Shown here: positions 14,641-21,703 of the stretch, one piece after another
Layout of the letters: each line of letters opens with the position of its first letter
Numbering within the stretch: position 1 is the first letter of the stretch
From: Clostridium sp. CAG:167
GTDB taxonomy: Bacteria; Bacillota; Clostridia; Lachnospirales; Lachnospiraceae
DNA: 21,703 nucleotides
Assembly: GCA_000433735.1 (NCBI GenBank)
Contig: HF998256.1
Span: forward strand, 1-21,703
Reading direction: 5' to 3'
Notes under the pieces: generated by a model
The model's database searches: none
What the model was told of the DNA's origin: nothing
The model's input: the letters and a program-made list of their open reading frames with translations, nothing else
Program-made: the position numbers and the translations under genes

Positions 14641-15299
14641 AAAAAATAAAAGGGGTCATTTTTGATCTGGACGGAACTTTGCTTTCGTCCACCGATGTAT
14701 GGAGAAAGATTGATGTGGAATTTTTAGGAAAAAGGGGTCTGGAAGTGCCGGAGGATTATGTAGAGACCATCACTCCCATGGAATTTAAGCAGATTGCCGA
14801 TTACACTATAGAAAGATTTCATCTGCCGGAGACACCGGAGGCGGTGATGGACGAATGGAATACTATGGCAAAAGATGCCTATGAGAACAAAGTGCAGATC
14901 AAACCCGGGGTAAAAGAACTTCTGACAGCACTAAAAAAGGGAAATATCCCCATGGCAGTAGCCACTTCTAATATAGAGGCATTGTATAAACCATGCTTGA
15001 AGAGAAATGGTATTTTAGAATACTTTGACGCCTTCACAGAGTGCGGTGAAGTAGGAAGAGGGAAAAGTTTTCCGGATATATACATACGATCAGCGGAAAA
15101 ACTTGGCTGCAGACCGGAGGAATGTGCGGTATTTGAAGATATCATCATGGCACTGGAAACCGCTGGGGGGGCAGGATTTACAACCGTCTGTGTCCGGGAT
15201 GAAGCCTGGGACTACTCCCCGGAGCAGATAAATCTGGTGGCAGACTATGAAGTGCAGGAAATTTCCCAGGCTCTGTCCTTGATAAAACAGTGGATTTAA
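14637..15299 (+). CDS. HAD-superfamily hydrolase, beta-phosphoglucomutase-like
   Basis: The TTG start at 14637 overlaps the stop of the SGNH gene and follows AGGAGG. The 220-residue product has HAD motif I FDLDGTLLSS (nucleophile Asp10, acid/base Asp12), motif II VATSN (108-112), motif III around GRGKSFPDIY (140-149), and motif IV VFEDIIMALETAGGAG (165-180). A helical cap occupies about 18-85. This is the subgroup of sugar-phosphate phosphatases and phosphomutases; substrate cannot be read. It has no sequence link to the SGNH enzyme, but translation is coupled. A sigma-A promoter for the next gene overlaps its last codons. Confidence 0.9.
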   Translation: MKKIKGVIFDLDGTLLSSTDVWRKIDVEFLGKRGLEVPEDYVETITPMEFKQIADYTIERFHLPETPEAVMDEWNTMAKDAYENKVQIKPGVKELLTALKKGNIPMAVATSNIEALYKPCLKRNGILEYFDAFTECGEVGRGKSFPDIYIRSAEKLGCRPEECAVFEDIIMALETAGGAGFTTVCVRDEAWDYSPEQINLVADYEVQEISQALSLIKQWI

Positions 15300-15307
15300 G
15301 GTATAAT
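15279..15307 (+). promoter_or_regulatory. Sigma-A promoter of the acyl-CoA ligase gene
   Basis: TTGATA (15279-15284) and a perfect TATAAT (15302-15307) are 17 bases apart. The -35 box lies within the end of the HAD gene, and the predicted leader is about 45 bases. Confidence 0.8.
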
Positions 15308-15358
15308 TGATAGGATGTAAAAAATGCAGTTAAAGCATATGTATTGGAGGTAAGGGTA

Positions 15359-16993
15359 ATGCCAATTACCGATTTATTAGAGAGAAATGCAAGAAAATAT
15401 CCCAATGATGTCAGTCTGGTTGAGATCAATCCGGATATTCAGGAACAAAGAAGAGTAACATGGCGGGATTATGAACTCATTGAGACCAATCCACTGTGCC
15501 ATTACAGAAGAGAGATTACCTGGCATGTGTTTGATGAGAAGGCCAATCGTTTTGCACAACTTTTGATCAGCCGGGGGATCCGTAAAGGAGATAAAGTAGC
15601 CATCCTTTTGATGAACTGCCTGGAATGGCTGCCTATTTATTTTGGTATTTTGAAAACAGGTGCACTGGCAGTTCCGTTAAACTTCCGGTATGCGCCGGAT
15701 GAGATTGAGTATTGTCTTGACCTGGCAGAGGTAGATGTACTTGTTTTCGGACCGGAATTTATCGGAAGAGTGGAAGAGATCGCTGAAAGGATCAGCAAAA
15801 ATCGTCTGCTGTTTTATGTGGGAGGAGACTGCCCGACTTTCGCAGAGGATTATGATAAACTCACAGCCAACTGTGCCAGTTTGTCTCCGGGAATCCCTAT
15901 TGAAGACAGTGACGATGCGGCGATCTATTTTTCTTCGGGAACTACTGGATTTCCGAAAGCAATTTTACATAACCATGAAAGTCTGATGCATGCCTGCAAA
16001 GTGGAGCAGAAACACCATGGTCAGACAAAAGAAGATGTATTTTTGTGTATTCCGCCGCTGTATCATACCGGTGCTAAAATGCACTGGTTTGGAAGTCTTC
16101 TTAGTGCCGGTAAGGCTGTCTTGTTAAAGGGTGTGACACCAAAGACAATTTTAGAGACTGTTTCCAATGAAAAATGTACCATTGTGTGGCTGCTGGTTCC
16201 GTGGGCCCAGGATATCCTGCTGGCACTGGACAGTGGAAAGGTAAAACTGGAAGATTATGAGCTGGATCAGTGGAGGCTGATGCACATCGGTGCCCAGCCG
16301 GTACCACAGAGTCTCATACGCAGATGGAAGGAGTATTTCCCGAAACACCAGTATGATACCAATTATGGCCTGAGTGAGTCCATCGGACCGGGATGCGTAC
16401 ATCTGGGCGTTGATAACATTGACAAAGTAGGTGCCATCGGTATTCCGGGATACGGCTGGAAGGCAAGGATCGTGGATACACAGGGAAATGAAGTGGAAAA
16501 AGGTGAAGTAGGAGAACTGGCCGTCAGCGGACCGGGAGTTATGACCTGCTACTATAACGATCCAAAAGCTACAGCTGAAGTGCTGAAAGACGGATGGCTC
16601 TACACCGGCGACATGGCAGAAATGGATGAGGACGGATTTATCTATCTGGTAGACCGGAAGAAAGATGTGATCATCAGCGGAGGAGAAAATCTCTACCCGG
16701 TTCAGATTGAGAATTTCCTCAGCCGGCATGAGGCTGTTAAGGATGTGGCTGTCATCGGACTGCAGGATGACAGACTGGGCGAGATTGCAGCGGCCATCAT
16801 CGAACTGAAGCCGGATATGGTCTGCAGCGAAGAAGATATTGAGAATTTCTGTCTGGCTCTTCCTCGTTATAAAAGACCGAAAAAAATCTTTTTTGCCGAT
16901 GTGCCGAGAAATCCTACCGGCAAGATCGAGAAGCCGAAATTAAGAAAAATTTATCAGAGCGAAAATCTGGTGGATGCCCAGAACCGGGGCTGA
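15359..16993 (+). CDS. AMP-binding acyl-CoA ligase
   Basis: Enzymes of the ANL superfamily activate a carboxylic acid with ATP and pass it to coenzyme A. The ATG at 15359 lies seven bases after GGAGGT, giving 544 residues. Motifs are YFSSGTTGFPKA (190-201, phosphate-binding loop), YGLSES (A5), GWLYTGDMAEMDEDGFIYLVDRKKD (A7/A8 with the ribose-binding Asp), GGENLYPVQIE (A8) and NPTGKIEK (A10 lysine). The N-terminal region is unusual: RRVTW (31-35) and RREITW (50-55) look like a duplicated short segment, and most relatives have this element once. No signal peptide or membrane helix is seen. The acid substrate is unknown: medium- or long-chain fatty acids and aromatic or bile acids are all possible. 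It is probably monocistronic. Confidence 0.9.
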   Translation: MPITDLLERNARKYPNDVSLVEINPDIQEQRRVTWRDYELIETNPLCHYRREITWHVFDEKANRFAQLLISRGIRKGDKVAILLMNCLEWLPIYFGILKTGALAVPLNFRYAPDEIEYCLDLAEVDVLVFGPEFIGRVEEIAERISKNRLLFYVGGDCPTFAEDYDKLTANCASLSPGIPIEDSDDAAIYFSSGTTGFPKAILHNHESLMHACKVEQKHHGQTKEDVFLCIPPLYHTGAKMHWFGSLLSAGKAVLLKGVTPKTILETVSNEKCTIVWLLVPWAQDILLALDSGKVKLEDYELDQWRLMHIGAQPVPQSLIRRWKEYFPKHQYDTNYGLSESIGPGCVHLGVDNIDKVGAIGIPGYGWKARIVDTQGNEVEKGEVGELAVSGPGVMTCYYNDPKATAEVLKDGWLYTGDMAEMDEDGFIYLVDRKKDVIISGGENLYPVQIENFLSRHEAVKDVAVIGLQDDRLGEIAAAIIELKPDMVCSEEDIENFCLALPRYKRPKKIFFADVPRNPTGKIEKPKLRKIYQSENLVDAQNRG

Positions 16994-17003
16994 TAAGAAA
17001 GAT

Positions 17004-17032
17004 TTGACGAAGTGAAAAAAATTTGGTATTTT
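17004..17032 (+). promoter_or_regulatory. Putative promoter of gpmI
   Basis: TTGACG (17004-17009) and TATTTT (17027-17032) are 17 bases apart. The -10 box is inside a 14-base inverted repeat (17025-17038). The -35 box is good, the -10 only fair. Confidence 0.5.
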
Positions 17033-17038
17033 AATACC
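17025..17038. repeat. Inverted repeat over the gpmI -10 region
   Basis: GGTATT-TT-AATACC is a perfect 6-base inverted repeat with a 2-base centre, 39 bases before the gpmI ATG. It could be a regulator site because it covers the putative -10 box. It is too short and too AT-rich to be a terminator. Confidence 0.55.
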
Positions 17039-17076
17039 GGATGACATTTACAGAGATTGAAAGGAGTACAATAAAT

Positions 17077-18621
17077 ATGAGCAAGAAACCTACGGTTTTA
17101 ATGATTTTAGATGGATACGGACTGAATGACAAGACAGAGGGTAATGCGGTGGCACTGGCTAAAACACCGGTTATGGACGGATTGATGAAAGAGTATCCAT
17201 ATGTAAAAGGAAATGCCAGCGGCATGGCAGTAGGACTTCCGGAAGGACAGATGGGAAACTCAGAGGTTGGACACTTAAACATGGGTGCCGGCCGTATTGT
17301 ATATCAGGAACTGACCCGTATTACAAAAGAAATCCAGGACGGAGATTTTTTCCAGAATGAAGCTCTTTTAAAAGCAATTGAAAACTGTAAAAAGAATCAT
17401 TCCGATCTTCATTTATTCGGACTGCTTTCTGACGGTGGTGTACACAGCCACAATACTCACATGTATGCGTTACTGGAGCTGGCTAAGAGAAATGGCATTG
17501 AAAATGTTTATCTTCATGCATTCTTGGACGGAAGAGATACACCACCGGCATCCGGTAAGGATTTTGTAAAAGAAGCAATGGATAAAATGGAAGAGATCGG
17601 TGTAGGACAGGTAGCAACAGTAATGGGACGCTATTATGTAATGGACCGTGATAACCGATGGGACCGTGTAGAACTGGCATATAAAGCATTGGTTGAGGGA
17701 GAAGGAGAGACAGCAGAGTGTGGTCTCTGTGCTGTTTCTAATTCTTATGACAAGGATACTACTGATGAGTTTGTAAAACCAACAGTGATTGTTAAAGATG
17801 GCAAGCCGGTAGCAACAGTAAAAGAAAATGATTCTGTTATTTTCTATAATTTCCGTCCGGACCGTGCGAGAGAGATTACAAGAGCCTTCTGTGATCCGGA
17901 TTTTACAGGATTTGAAAGAAGTAAGGGATACTTCCCAACAACCTTTGTTGTGTTTACAGAGTATGATGTTACGATTCCGAACAAGATCGTTGCATTCCAC
18001 AAGGTTGAGATACACAATACATTTGGAGAATTTCTGGCACAGAACGGCCTGAAACAGCTTCGTACGGCAGAGACAGAGAAATATGCTCATGTTACTTTCT
18101 TCTTTAACGGTGGTGTGGAAGAGCCAAATGAGGGAGAAGACAGAAAACTGGTTAAGTCTCCGAAAGTAGCAACTTACGATCTGCAGCCGGAGATGAGTGC
18201 TTACGAAGTATGTGATGGACTGGTAGATGCCATCAAATCCAAAGAGTATGATGTGATCATCATTAACTTTGCCAATCCGGATATGGTAGGACACACAGGA
18301 ATCCAGGAAGCAGCCATCAAAGCAGTTGAGGCAGTGGATGAGTGTGTAGGAAAGGCAGTGGCAGCACTGAAGGAAGTAGATGGACAGATGTTTATCTGTG
18401 CTGACCACGGAAACGCAGAGCAGCTGATCGATTATGAGACAGGAGAGCCATATACCGCGCATACAACCAATCCGGTACCATTTATCCTGGTTAATTACAA
18501 CGATGCATATACATTGCGTGAAGGTGGATGTCTGGCAGATATTGCCCCAACTCTGATTGAGATGATGGGAATGCAGAAACCGGAAGAAATGACGGGTAAC
18601 TCCTTGCTGATAAAGAAATAA
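17077..18621 (+). CDS. gpmI: 2,3-bisphosphoglycerate-independent phosphoglycerate mutase
   Basis: GpmI interconverts 3- and 2-phosphoglycerate in glycolysis, using two Mn ions and a phosphoserine intermediate. The ATG at 17077 (MSKKPTVLMILDGYG) follows AAGGAG; the ATG at 17041 lies in the promoter region and is rejected. The 514-residue length is normal. Asp12 (metal) and the nucleophile Ser62 in GQMGNSEVGH are present. So are HAFLDGRDTPP, the substrate-binding YYVMDRDNRWDR, NFRPDRAREI, and metal ligands in NPDMVGHTG, ADHGNAE and the final AHTTNPVPF. Codon choice is more uniform and looks like that of a highly expressed gene. It stands alone rather than beside gap, pgk and tpi. Confidence 0.98.
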   Translation: MSKKPTVLMILDGYGLNDKTEGNAVALAKTPVMDGLMKEYPYVKGNASGMAVGLPEGQMGNSEVGHLNMGAGRIVYQELTRITKEIQDGDFFQNEALLKAIENCKKNHSDLHLFGLLSDGGVHSHNTHMYALLELAKRNGIENVYLHAFLDGRDTPPASGKDFVKEAMDKMEEIGVGQVATVMGRYYVMDRDNRWDRVELAYKALVEGEGETAECGLCAVSNSYDKDTTDEFVKPTVIVKDGKPVATVKENDSVIFYNFRPDRAREITRAFCDPDFTGFERSKGYFPTTFVVFTEYDVTIPNKIVAFHKVEIHNTFGEFLAQNGLKQLRTAETEKYAHVTFFFNGGVEEPNEGEDRKLVKSPKVATYDLQPEMSAYEVCDGLVDAIKSKEYDVIIINFANPDMVGHTGIQEAAIKAVEAVDECVGKAVAALKEVDGQMFICADHGNAEQLIDYETGEPYTAHTTNPVPFILVNYNDAYTLREGGCLADIAPTLIEMMGMQKPEEMTGNSLLIKK

Positions 18622-18645
18622 GAAGCAGAAAATACAGGAAACTTT

Positions 18646-18682
18646 AAGGCGAGAAGAGACGTTCTTCCCGCCTTGTGTTTTA
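18646..18682 (+). terminator. Probable terminator after gpmI
   Basis: A 12-position stem (18646-18657 with 18663-18674, one A-C mismatch) with a 5-base loop is followed by GTGTTTTAT. The T-run is short, so termination may be partial. It lies 24 bases after the gpmI stop. Confidence 0.65.
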
Positions 18683-18714
18683 TAAGACCATGAAGGTGGC
18701 CAGGGGGTGAAAAA

Positions 18715-19599
18715 ATGACGGATAATAGTGAAAAAATAGCGATGCGGGTTTCCAGAAACAGCATATACGGAAACCTTTTAATCTCCATAGCTAAGTTCCT
18801 TGCCGGGGTGATCGGACACTCATCGGCGATGATTTCCGATGCAATTCATTCTGCATCCGATGTATTCAGCACCATTGTTGTCATGATCGGTGTAAAGATC
18901 GGAGGAAAAGAGTCGGATAAAAACCATCAGTACGGCCATGAACGACTGGAAAGTGTGGCTTCTCTGATCCTTGCACTGACACTGGCAGTAACAGGCTGTG
19001 GCATTGGTTACGGAGGATTAAAGACGATCATTGCCGGATCGGAAGGTGCCTCTATCCAGGTACCTACGGCTCTGCCGCTGGCAGCGGCGATTTTGTCCAT
19101 TGTGGCAAAAGAGGGAATGTACTGGTATACCATGAGAGCGGCGGTACAGATCAATTCCGGTGCCTTGAAGGCCGACGCCTGGCATCATCGTTCCGATGCT
19201 TTATCGTCGGTAGGAAGTTTGGTGGGAATCGGCGGAGCTATGCTTGGATACCCGATCCTGGATCCTATTGCCAGTGTGATTATCTGCGTATTTATTCTAA
19301 AAGCAGCTTTTGATATTTTCAGGGATGCCATAGGAAAAATGACCGATGAGGCCTGTGATGACCGTATGGTAGAGGCGGTAAAAGCACTGGTAGTGCGGCA
19401 GCAGGGGGTGCTGGCCTTAGATGACATTAAAACCCGTATGTTTGGAAATAAAGCTTATGTAGATATTGAGATTGCGGTGGATGGAAATCTTTTGTTAAAA
19501 GAAGCCCATAATATTGCAGAAAAGGTTCATGATGAGGTAGAGCATAATTTTCCGGAAGTAAAACATTGTATGGTACATGTAAATCCTTATGAAAAATAA
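18715..19599 (+). CDS. Cation diffusion facilitator transporter
   Basis: CDF proteins export divalent metals in exchange for protons and work as dimers. The 294-residue product begins at the ATG at 18715 after AGGGGGTG. It has six hydrophobic helices within residues about 15-200 and a C-terminal cytoplasmic metallochaperone-like domain (about 210-294, ending HCMVHVNPYE). The transport site is read as Asp42, His45 and Asp49 in TM2 (SDAIHSASD) and HxxxD (His157, Asp161) in TM5 (WHHRSD). The cytoplasmic loop motif NHQYGHERLES (70-80) is also present. Histidines in both helices favour zinc or cadmium over manganese, based on known family rules. The group is FieF/YiiP-like. No metal regulator lies next to it. 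Confidence 0.93.
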   Translation: MTDNSEKIAMRVSRNSIYGNLLISIAKFLAGVIGHSSAMISDAIHSASDVFSTIVVMIGVKIGGKESDKNHQYGHERLESVASLILALTLAVTGCGIGYGGLKTIIAGSEGASIQVPTALPLAAAILSIVAKEGMYWYTMRAAVQINSGALKADAWHHRSDALSSVGSLVGIGGAMLGYPILDPIASVIICVFILKAAFDIFRDAIGKMTDEACDDRMVEAVKALVVRQQGVLALDDIKTRMFGNKAYVDIEIAVDGNLLLKEAHNIAEKVHDEVEHNFPEVKHCMVHVNPYEK

Positions 19600-19698
19600 T
19601 TTTGACGAAACAGTTACAGAGACTTCATAGTATATTCACAATTTGCGTGTAAAATGCTTACCTAAGTTACGAGTATGAAAAGAATGGAGGTTGTGTCT

Positions 19699-20109
19699 AT
19701 GAGAAATCGATTTGCCAGATTTATGTATGGCCGTTATGGCGTGGATGCACTGAACAATTTTTTATTTGGTCTGTATGTTGCTTTATTTGTGTTGGAGTTA
19801 TTTTTCCGCCGTACAGTGGCAGGCCAGGTGATGGTAATACTGGGATATCCTATTATCCTGCTTTACTTTTTCCGCTGCTTTTCAAGAAATATATATAAGC
19901 GGTCGGCAGAAAACCAGAGGTTTTTGAAATTATGGAATCCTGTAAAAAATTATGGACATTATATAAAGATGAAGTTCGTTGAACGGGGAGGTACAAAGAA
20001 ACTCTGCCGCTGTCCGAAGTGCCACCAGATCATCCGTGTGCCAAAAGGAAAGGGAAAGATTGCCATTACCTGTCCGAAGTGCCGTTTTGAATTTATAAAG
20101 AGAACCTGA
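19699..20109 (+). CDS. Two-helix membrane protein with C-terminal zinc ribbon
   Basis: The ATG at 19699 lies eight bases after GGAGG; the ATG at 19675 overlaps the ribosome site region and is rejected. The 136-residue product has a basic N-terminus, two hydrophobic helices (about 20-36 and 40-60), a basic linker, and a zinc ribbon with CPKC at 105-108 and 125-128, plus Cys103. The positive-inside rule puts both ends in the cytosol. I do not recognise a named family; similar small zinc-ribbon membrane proteins are common in Lachnospiraceae. It ends 12 bases before the DUF5685-type gene, so the two are probably co-transcribed. A nucleic-acid or protein-binding role for the ribbon would be guesswork. 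Confidence 0.8.
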   Translation: MRNRFARFMYGRYGVDALNNFLFGLYVALFVLELFFRRTVAGQVMVILGYPIILLYFFRCFSRNIYKRSAENQRFLKLWNPVKNYGHYIKMKFVERGGTKKLCRCPKCHQIIRVPKGKGKIAITCPKCRFEFIKRT

Positions 20110-20121
20110 TAGGAGAAAAGA

Positions 20122-20943
20122 TTGTTTGGGTATGTGACAACCAATAAACCAGAACTGAAGATTCGGGAATTTGCCCGCTACAAAGGATTTTATTGCGGTC
20201 TGTGCAGAACACTCCGCAGCCGCCATGGTTTTACGGGGCAGATGACTCTATCATATGATATGACATTTTTGATCCTGCTTTTAAGTTCTTTGTATGAGCC
20301 GAAAACTACGCAGGACAATAAAAGATGCATGATCCACCCGGGGAAAAAACAGATGATCTTGCAGAATGCTGTCACAGAATATGCATCGGACATGAATATT
20401 CTTCTGACGGAAAAACATTTTTTAGATGACTGGGAAGATGAAAGAAAGGTGTCCGGCTGGATTGGTACTCATGCCTTTTGCCGGCGGGCACAGAGGATTG
20501 AAAAAAAGTACAAAAGGCAGGCAGAGGCCATTGAGAAGTCTCTGGCAGAATTGTCCGCCAGAGAGAAAGAAAACTGCAGCGATCTGGATGAAATTGCCAG
20601 GCCCTTTGGAGAACTGACGGCGGAATTGTTTGTCTGGCAGGAGGATGCCTTTGAGAAAATACTGCGCAGATTTGGATTTTATCTGGGCAAATATATTTAT
20701 TTAATGGATGCCTTCATGGATCTGGAAGAGGATAAGCGAAAGGGCTGTTTTAATCCGCTGAAAGAGTGGGAAGGCAGGGACGGATATGATGAAACCATTA
20801 AAAAAATCCTGGATCATACGATCCGGATGGCAATTGTAGAGTTTGAAAAATTACCACTGGAGCAGGATGTGGCCATTCTAAGGAATATCCTTTATGAAGG
20901 GGTCTGGACTGCTTACGAAAGGAAACAAAATCATGATGAATGA
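20122..20943 (+). CDS. DUF5685-type protein of unknown function
   Basis: The start is a TTG at 20122, six bases after AGGAG, giving MFGYVTTNKPELKIREFARYKGFYCGLCRTL. This opening, with its CGLC pair (Cys25, Cys28), matches my memory of the DUF5685 family. The 273-residue protein seems all-helical and soluble, with more cysteines (Cys69 in KRCMIHP, Cys120, and one in KGCFNPLKEW near 240) that could complete a metal site. A long charged helix runs from about 118 to 155. There is no signal peptide and only one moderately hydrophobic stretch (about 48-58). The stop overlaps the J-domain gene by 11 bases. Function is unknown; pairing with a J-domain protein suggests a role in protein folding, assembly or a membrane complex, which is inference. 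Confidence 0.82.
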   Translation: MFGYVTTNKPELKIREFARYKGFYCGLCRTLRSRHGFTGQMTLSYDMTFLILLLSSLYEPKTTQDNKRCMIHPGKKQMILQNAVTEYASDMNILLTEKHFLDDWEDERKVSGWIGTHAFCRRAQRIEKKYKRQAEAIEKSLAELSAREKENCSDLDEIARPFGELTAELFVWQEDAFEKILRRFGFYLGKYIYLMDAFMDLEEDKRKGCFNPLKEWEGRDGYDETIKKILDHTIRMAIVEFEKLPLEQDVAILRNILYEGVWTAYERKQNHDE

Positions 20944-21613
20944 TCCATACAGTGTCCTTGGGATTACAAGAGGCGCAACTGATAGAGAGATAAAAAAAGC
21001 ATACAGGGAAATGAGCCGGAAGTATCACCCGGATTCATATACCGATGAGACAGAAAAAAAATGGGCGGAAGAAAAGTTTCGTGAAGTACAGGAGGCCTAT
21101 AACCAGATCGTGGATGAACGGTCGGGAAAAACTTCCGGTTATGGAAATGCCGGCGGATATGGTTCTTCTTCGCAAAGTTATTCGGAGGAAGACCAGCACC
21201 TGATGGCCGCTATGAATTATATCAATGCCAGGAGGTTTAATGAGGCCATTAATGTGTTAAACGGGATGGAAAACCGCAGTGCCCGATGGTATTTTTTCAG
21301 TTCTTATGCAAATCTGGGACTGGGGAATAACGCAGTGGCTCTGGATTACGCAAAAAAAGCGGTGGATATGGATCCGGGTAATACGCAGTACACCCAGTAT
21401 TATGAACAGCTGCAGCGGGGTGGCGGTTTTGGATCCTTTGGCGGCAGTCCTTTCGGAGGCGGATACGGTGGTGGTTATGGCGGTTATGGCGGCTACGGAA
21501 ACTACAGAGGTGGCTATGGCGACAGCTGCGGTACCGGTAATCTGTGCTGTGACCTGTATTGTGCAGACACACTGTGTGAATGTATGGGAGGAGATCTTTG
21601 CGCATGCATGTAG
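20933..21613 (+). CDS. J-domain protein with TPR-like segment and Cys-rich tail
   Basis: J-domain proteins stimulate the ATPase of DnaK-type Hsp70 chaperones and bring them to clients. The ATG at 20933 is nine bases after AAAGGA; a second ATG follows directly. The 226-residue product has a J-domain (about 3-62) with YHPD (31-34) and the helix IV-side EVQEAYNQIVD. A short Gly/Ser linker follows, then a helical TPR-like pair (about 91-160, with ALDYAKKAVDMDPGN). A Gly/Tyr-rich stretch (163-197) and eight cysteines in the last 28 residues complete it. It lacks the zinc-finger and client-binding domains of true DnaJ, so it is a type III J-protein. The last ten bases overlap the next gene. Confidence 0.9.
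   Translation: MMNDPYSVLGITRGATDREIKKAYREMSRKYHPDSYTDETEKKWAEEKFREVQEAYNQIVDERSGKTSGYGNAGGYGSSSQSYSEEDQHLMAAMNYINARRFNEAINVLNGMENRSARWYFFSSYANLGLGNNAVALDYAKKAVDMDPGNTQYTQYYEQLQRGGGFGSFGGSPFGGGYGGGYGGYGGYGNYRGGYGDSCGTGNLCCDLYCADTLCECMGGDLCACM
21460..21526 (+). repeat. Short GGY-coding tandem repeat in the J-protein gene
   Basis: Imperfect repeats of GGCGGTTATGGC type encode seven or so GGY or GGxY units. Codons vary among copies (GGA, GGT, GGC; TAC, TAT), so the repeat is conserved at protein level rather than a fresh DNA slippage product. Confidence 0.7.
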
Positions 21614-21703
21614 CAAAAAGAATGGCTGTCCTGGCTATGATGGCAGCTCTCAGTATGGTGCTTATACTGCTGGGAACCGTAATTCCTGTAAATACATTAT
21701 TTT
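21604..21703 (+). CDS. N-terminus of a membrane protein (3' end outside window)
   Basis: An ATG at 21604 lies ten bases after GGAGGAG (21587-21593) and overlaps the J-protein stop by ten bases. The frame is open to the window end, giving 33 residues. After a short basic start (MHVAKRMAV) comes a hydrophobic helix, MMAALSMVLILLGTVIPV. That pattern is seen at the start of ECF-transporter-like and other small multi-pass membrane proteins of Clostridia, but too little is present to name the family. Coupled translation indicates it belongs to the same operon as the J-domain and DUF5685-type genes. Confidence 0.7.
   Translation, partial: MHVAKRMAVLAMMAALSMVLILLGTVIPVNTLF

Noticed and set aside
17470..18462. 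Open frame of 330 codons on the minus strand opposite gpmI
   Set aside because: The plus strand there encodes an unmistakable phosphoglycerate mutase. The minus frame has no ribosome site and a composition typical of a frame shadow.
19602..19636. Possible promoter of the zinc-ribbon membrane protein (TTGACG at 19602-19607)
   Set aside because: The -35 box is good, but the only -10 candidates are CATAGT at 18 bases or TATATT at 23 bases, so support is too weak to list.
1..21703. CRISPR, toxin-antitoxin, phage defence, prophage or insertion sequences
   Set aside because: I looked for spaced repeats, transposase motifs, inverted terminal repeats and integrase signatures on both strands and saw none.

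Overview
The window looks like a chromosomal segment of a spore-forming Clostridia bacterium, most likely Lachnospiraceae. The grounds are the complete spoIIIA operon, strong AGGAGG-type ribosome sites, frequent TTG and GTG starts, gene order, and a moderate base composition. The species assignment is inference. Most of the window is core chromosome. I found no phage, insertion sequence, CRISPR array, tRNA or rRNA, and no gene-free stretch over 300 bases.

Layout. (1) 3-461: the 3' end of a gene for a very lysine-rich protein with two Ig-like repeats, closed by a terminator; a second, bidirectional hairpin serves the convergent aroE. (2) 582-1343 (minus): aroE, shikimate dehydrogenase. Its sigma-A-type promoter stands back to back with a sigma-E-type promoter for the spoIIIA operon. 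(3) 1455-5881: spoIIIAA to spoIIIAH, the mother-cell half of the channel joining mother cell and forespore. SpoIIIAF and SpoIIIAG are unusually short here. (4) 5946-13760: a tightly packed housekeeping run, asp23-like, nusB, xseA, xseB, ispA, dxs, tlyA, nadK, argR and yebC, with a near-consensus sigma-A promoter inside the spoIIIAH tail and a strong terminator after yebC. Compared with the order I recall for Bacillus subtilis (spoIIIA, accB, accC, yqhY, nusB, folD, xseA, xseB, ispA, dxs, tlyA, argR, recN, spoIVB, spo0A), accBC and folD are missing, nadK is inserted, and yebC takes the place of recN.

(5) 13852-15299: a secreted SGNH esterase-like gene translationally coupled to a HAD phosphatase or mutase. 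(6) 15359-16993: an AMP-binding acyl-CoA ligase with its own promoter inside the HAD tail. (7) 17077-18621: gpmI, cofactor-independent phosphoglycerate mutase, with a palindrome over its -10 region. (8) 18715-19599: a cation diffusion facilitator with zinc-type metal residues. (9) 19699 to the end: a possible accessory cluster of a two-helix membrane protein with a zinc ribbon, a DUF5685-type protein, a J-domain protein with a Gly/Tyr-rich linker and eight cysteines in its last 28 residues, and the start of a membrane protein. The last three genes overlap and must be co-translated. This cluster is the best candidate for an undescribed function.

How the parts work together: the spoIIIA operon acts in sporulation. 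The next operon joins transcription antitermination (NusB), DNA repair (exonuclease VII), isoprenoid supply (Dxs, IspA), rRNA methylation (TlyA), NADP supply (NadK) and arginine control (ArgR). Dxs uses the glycolytic product glyceraldehyde 3-phosphate, and NADPH is used later in the same pathway.
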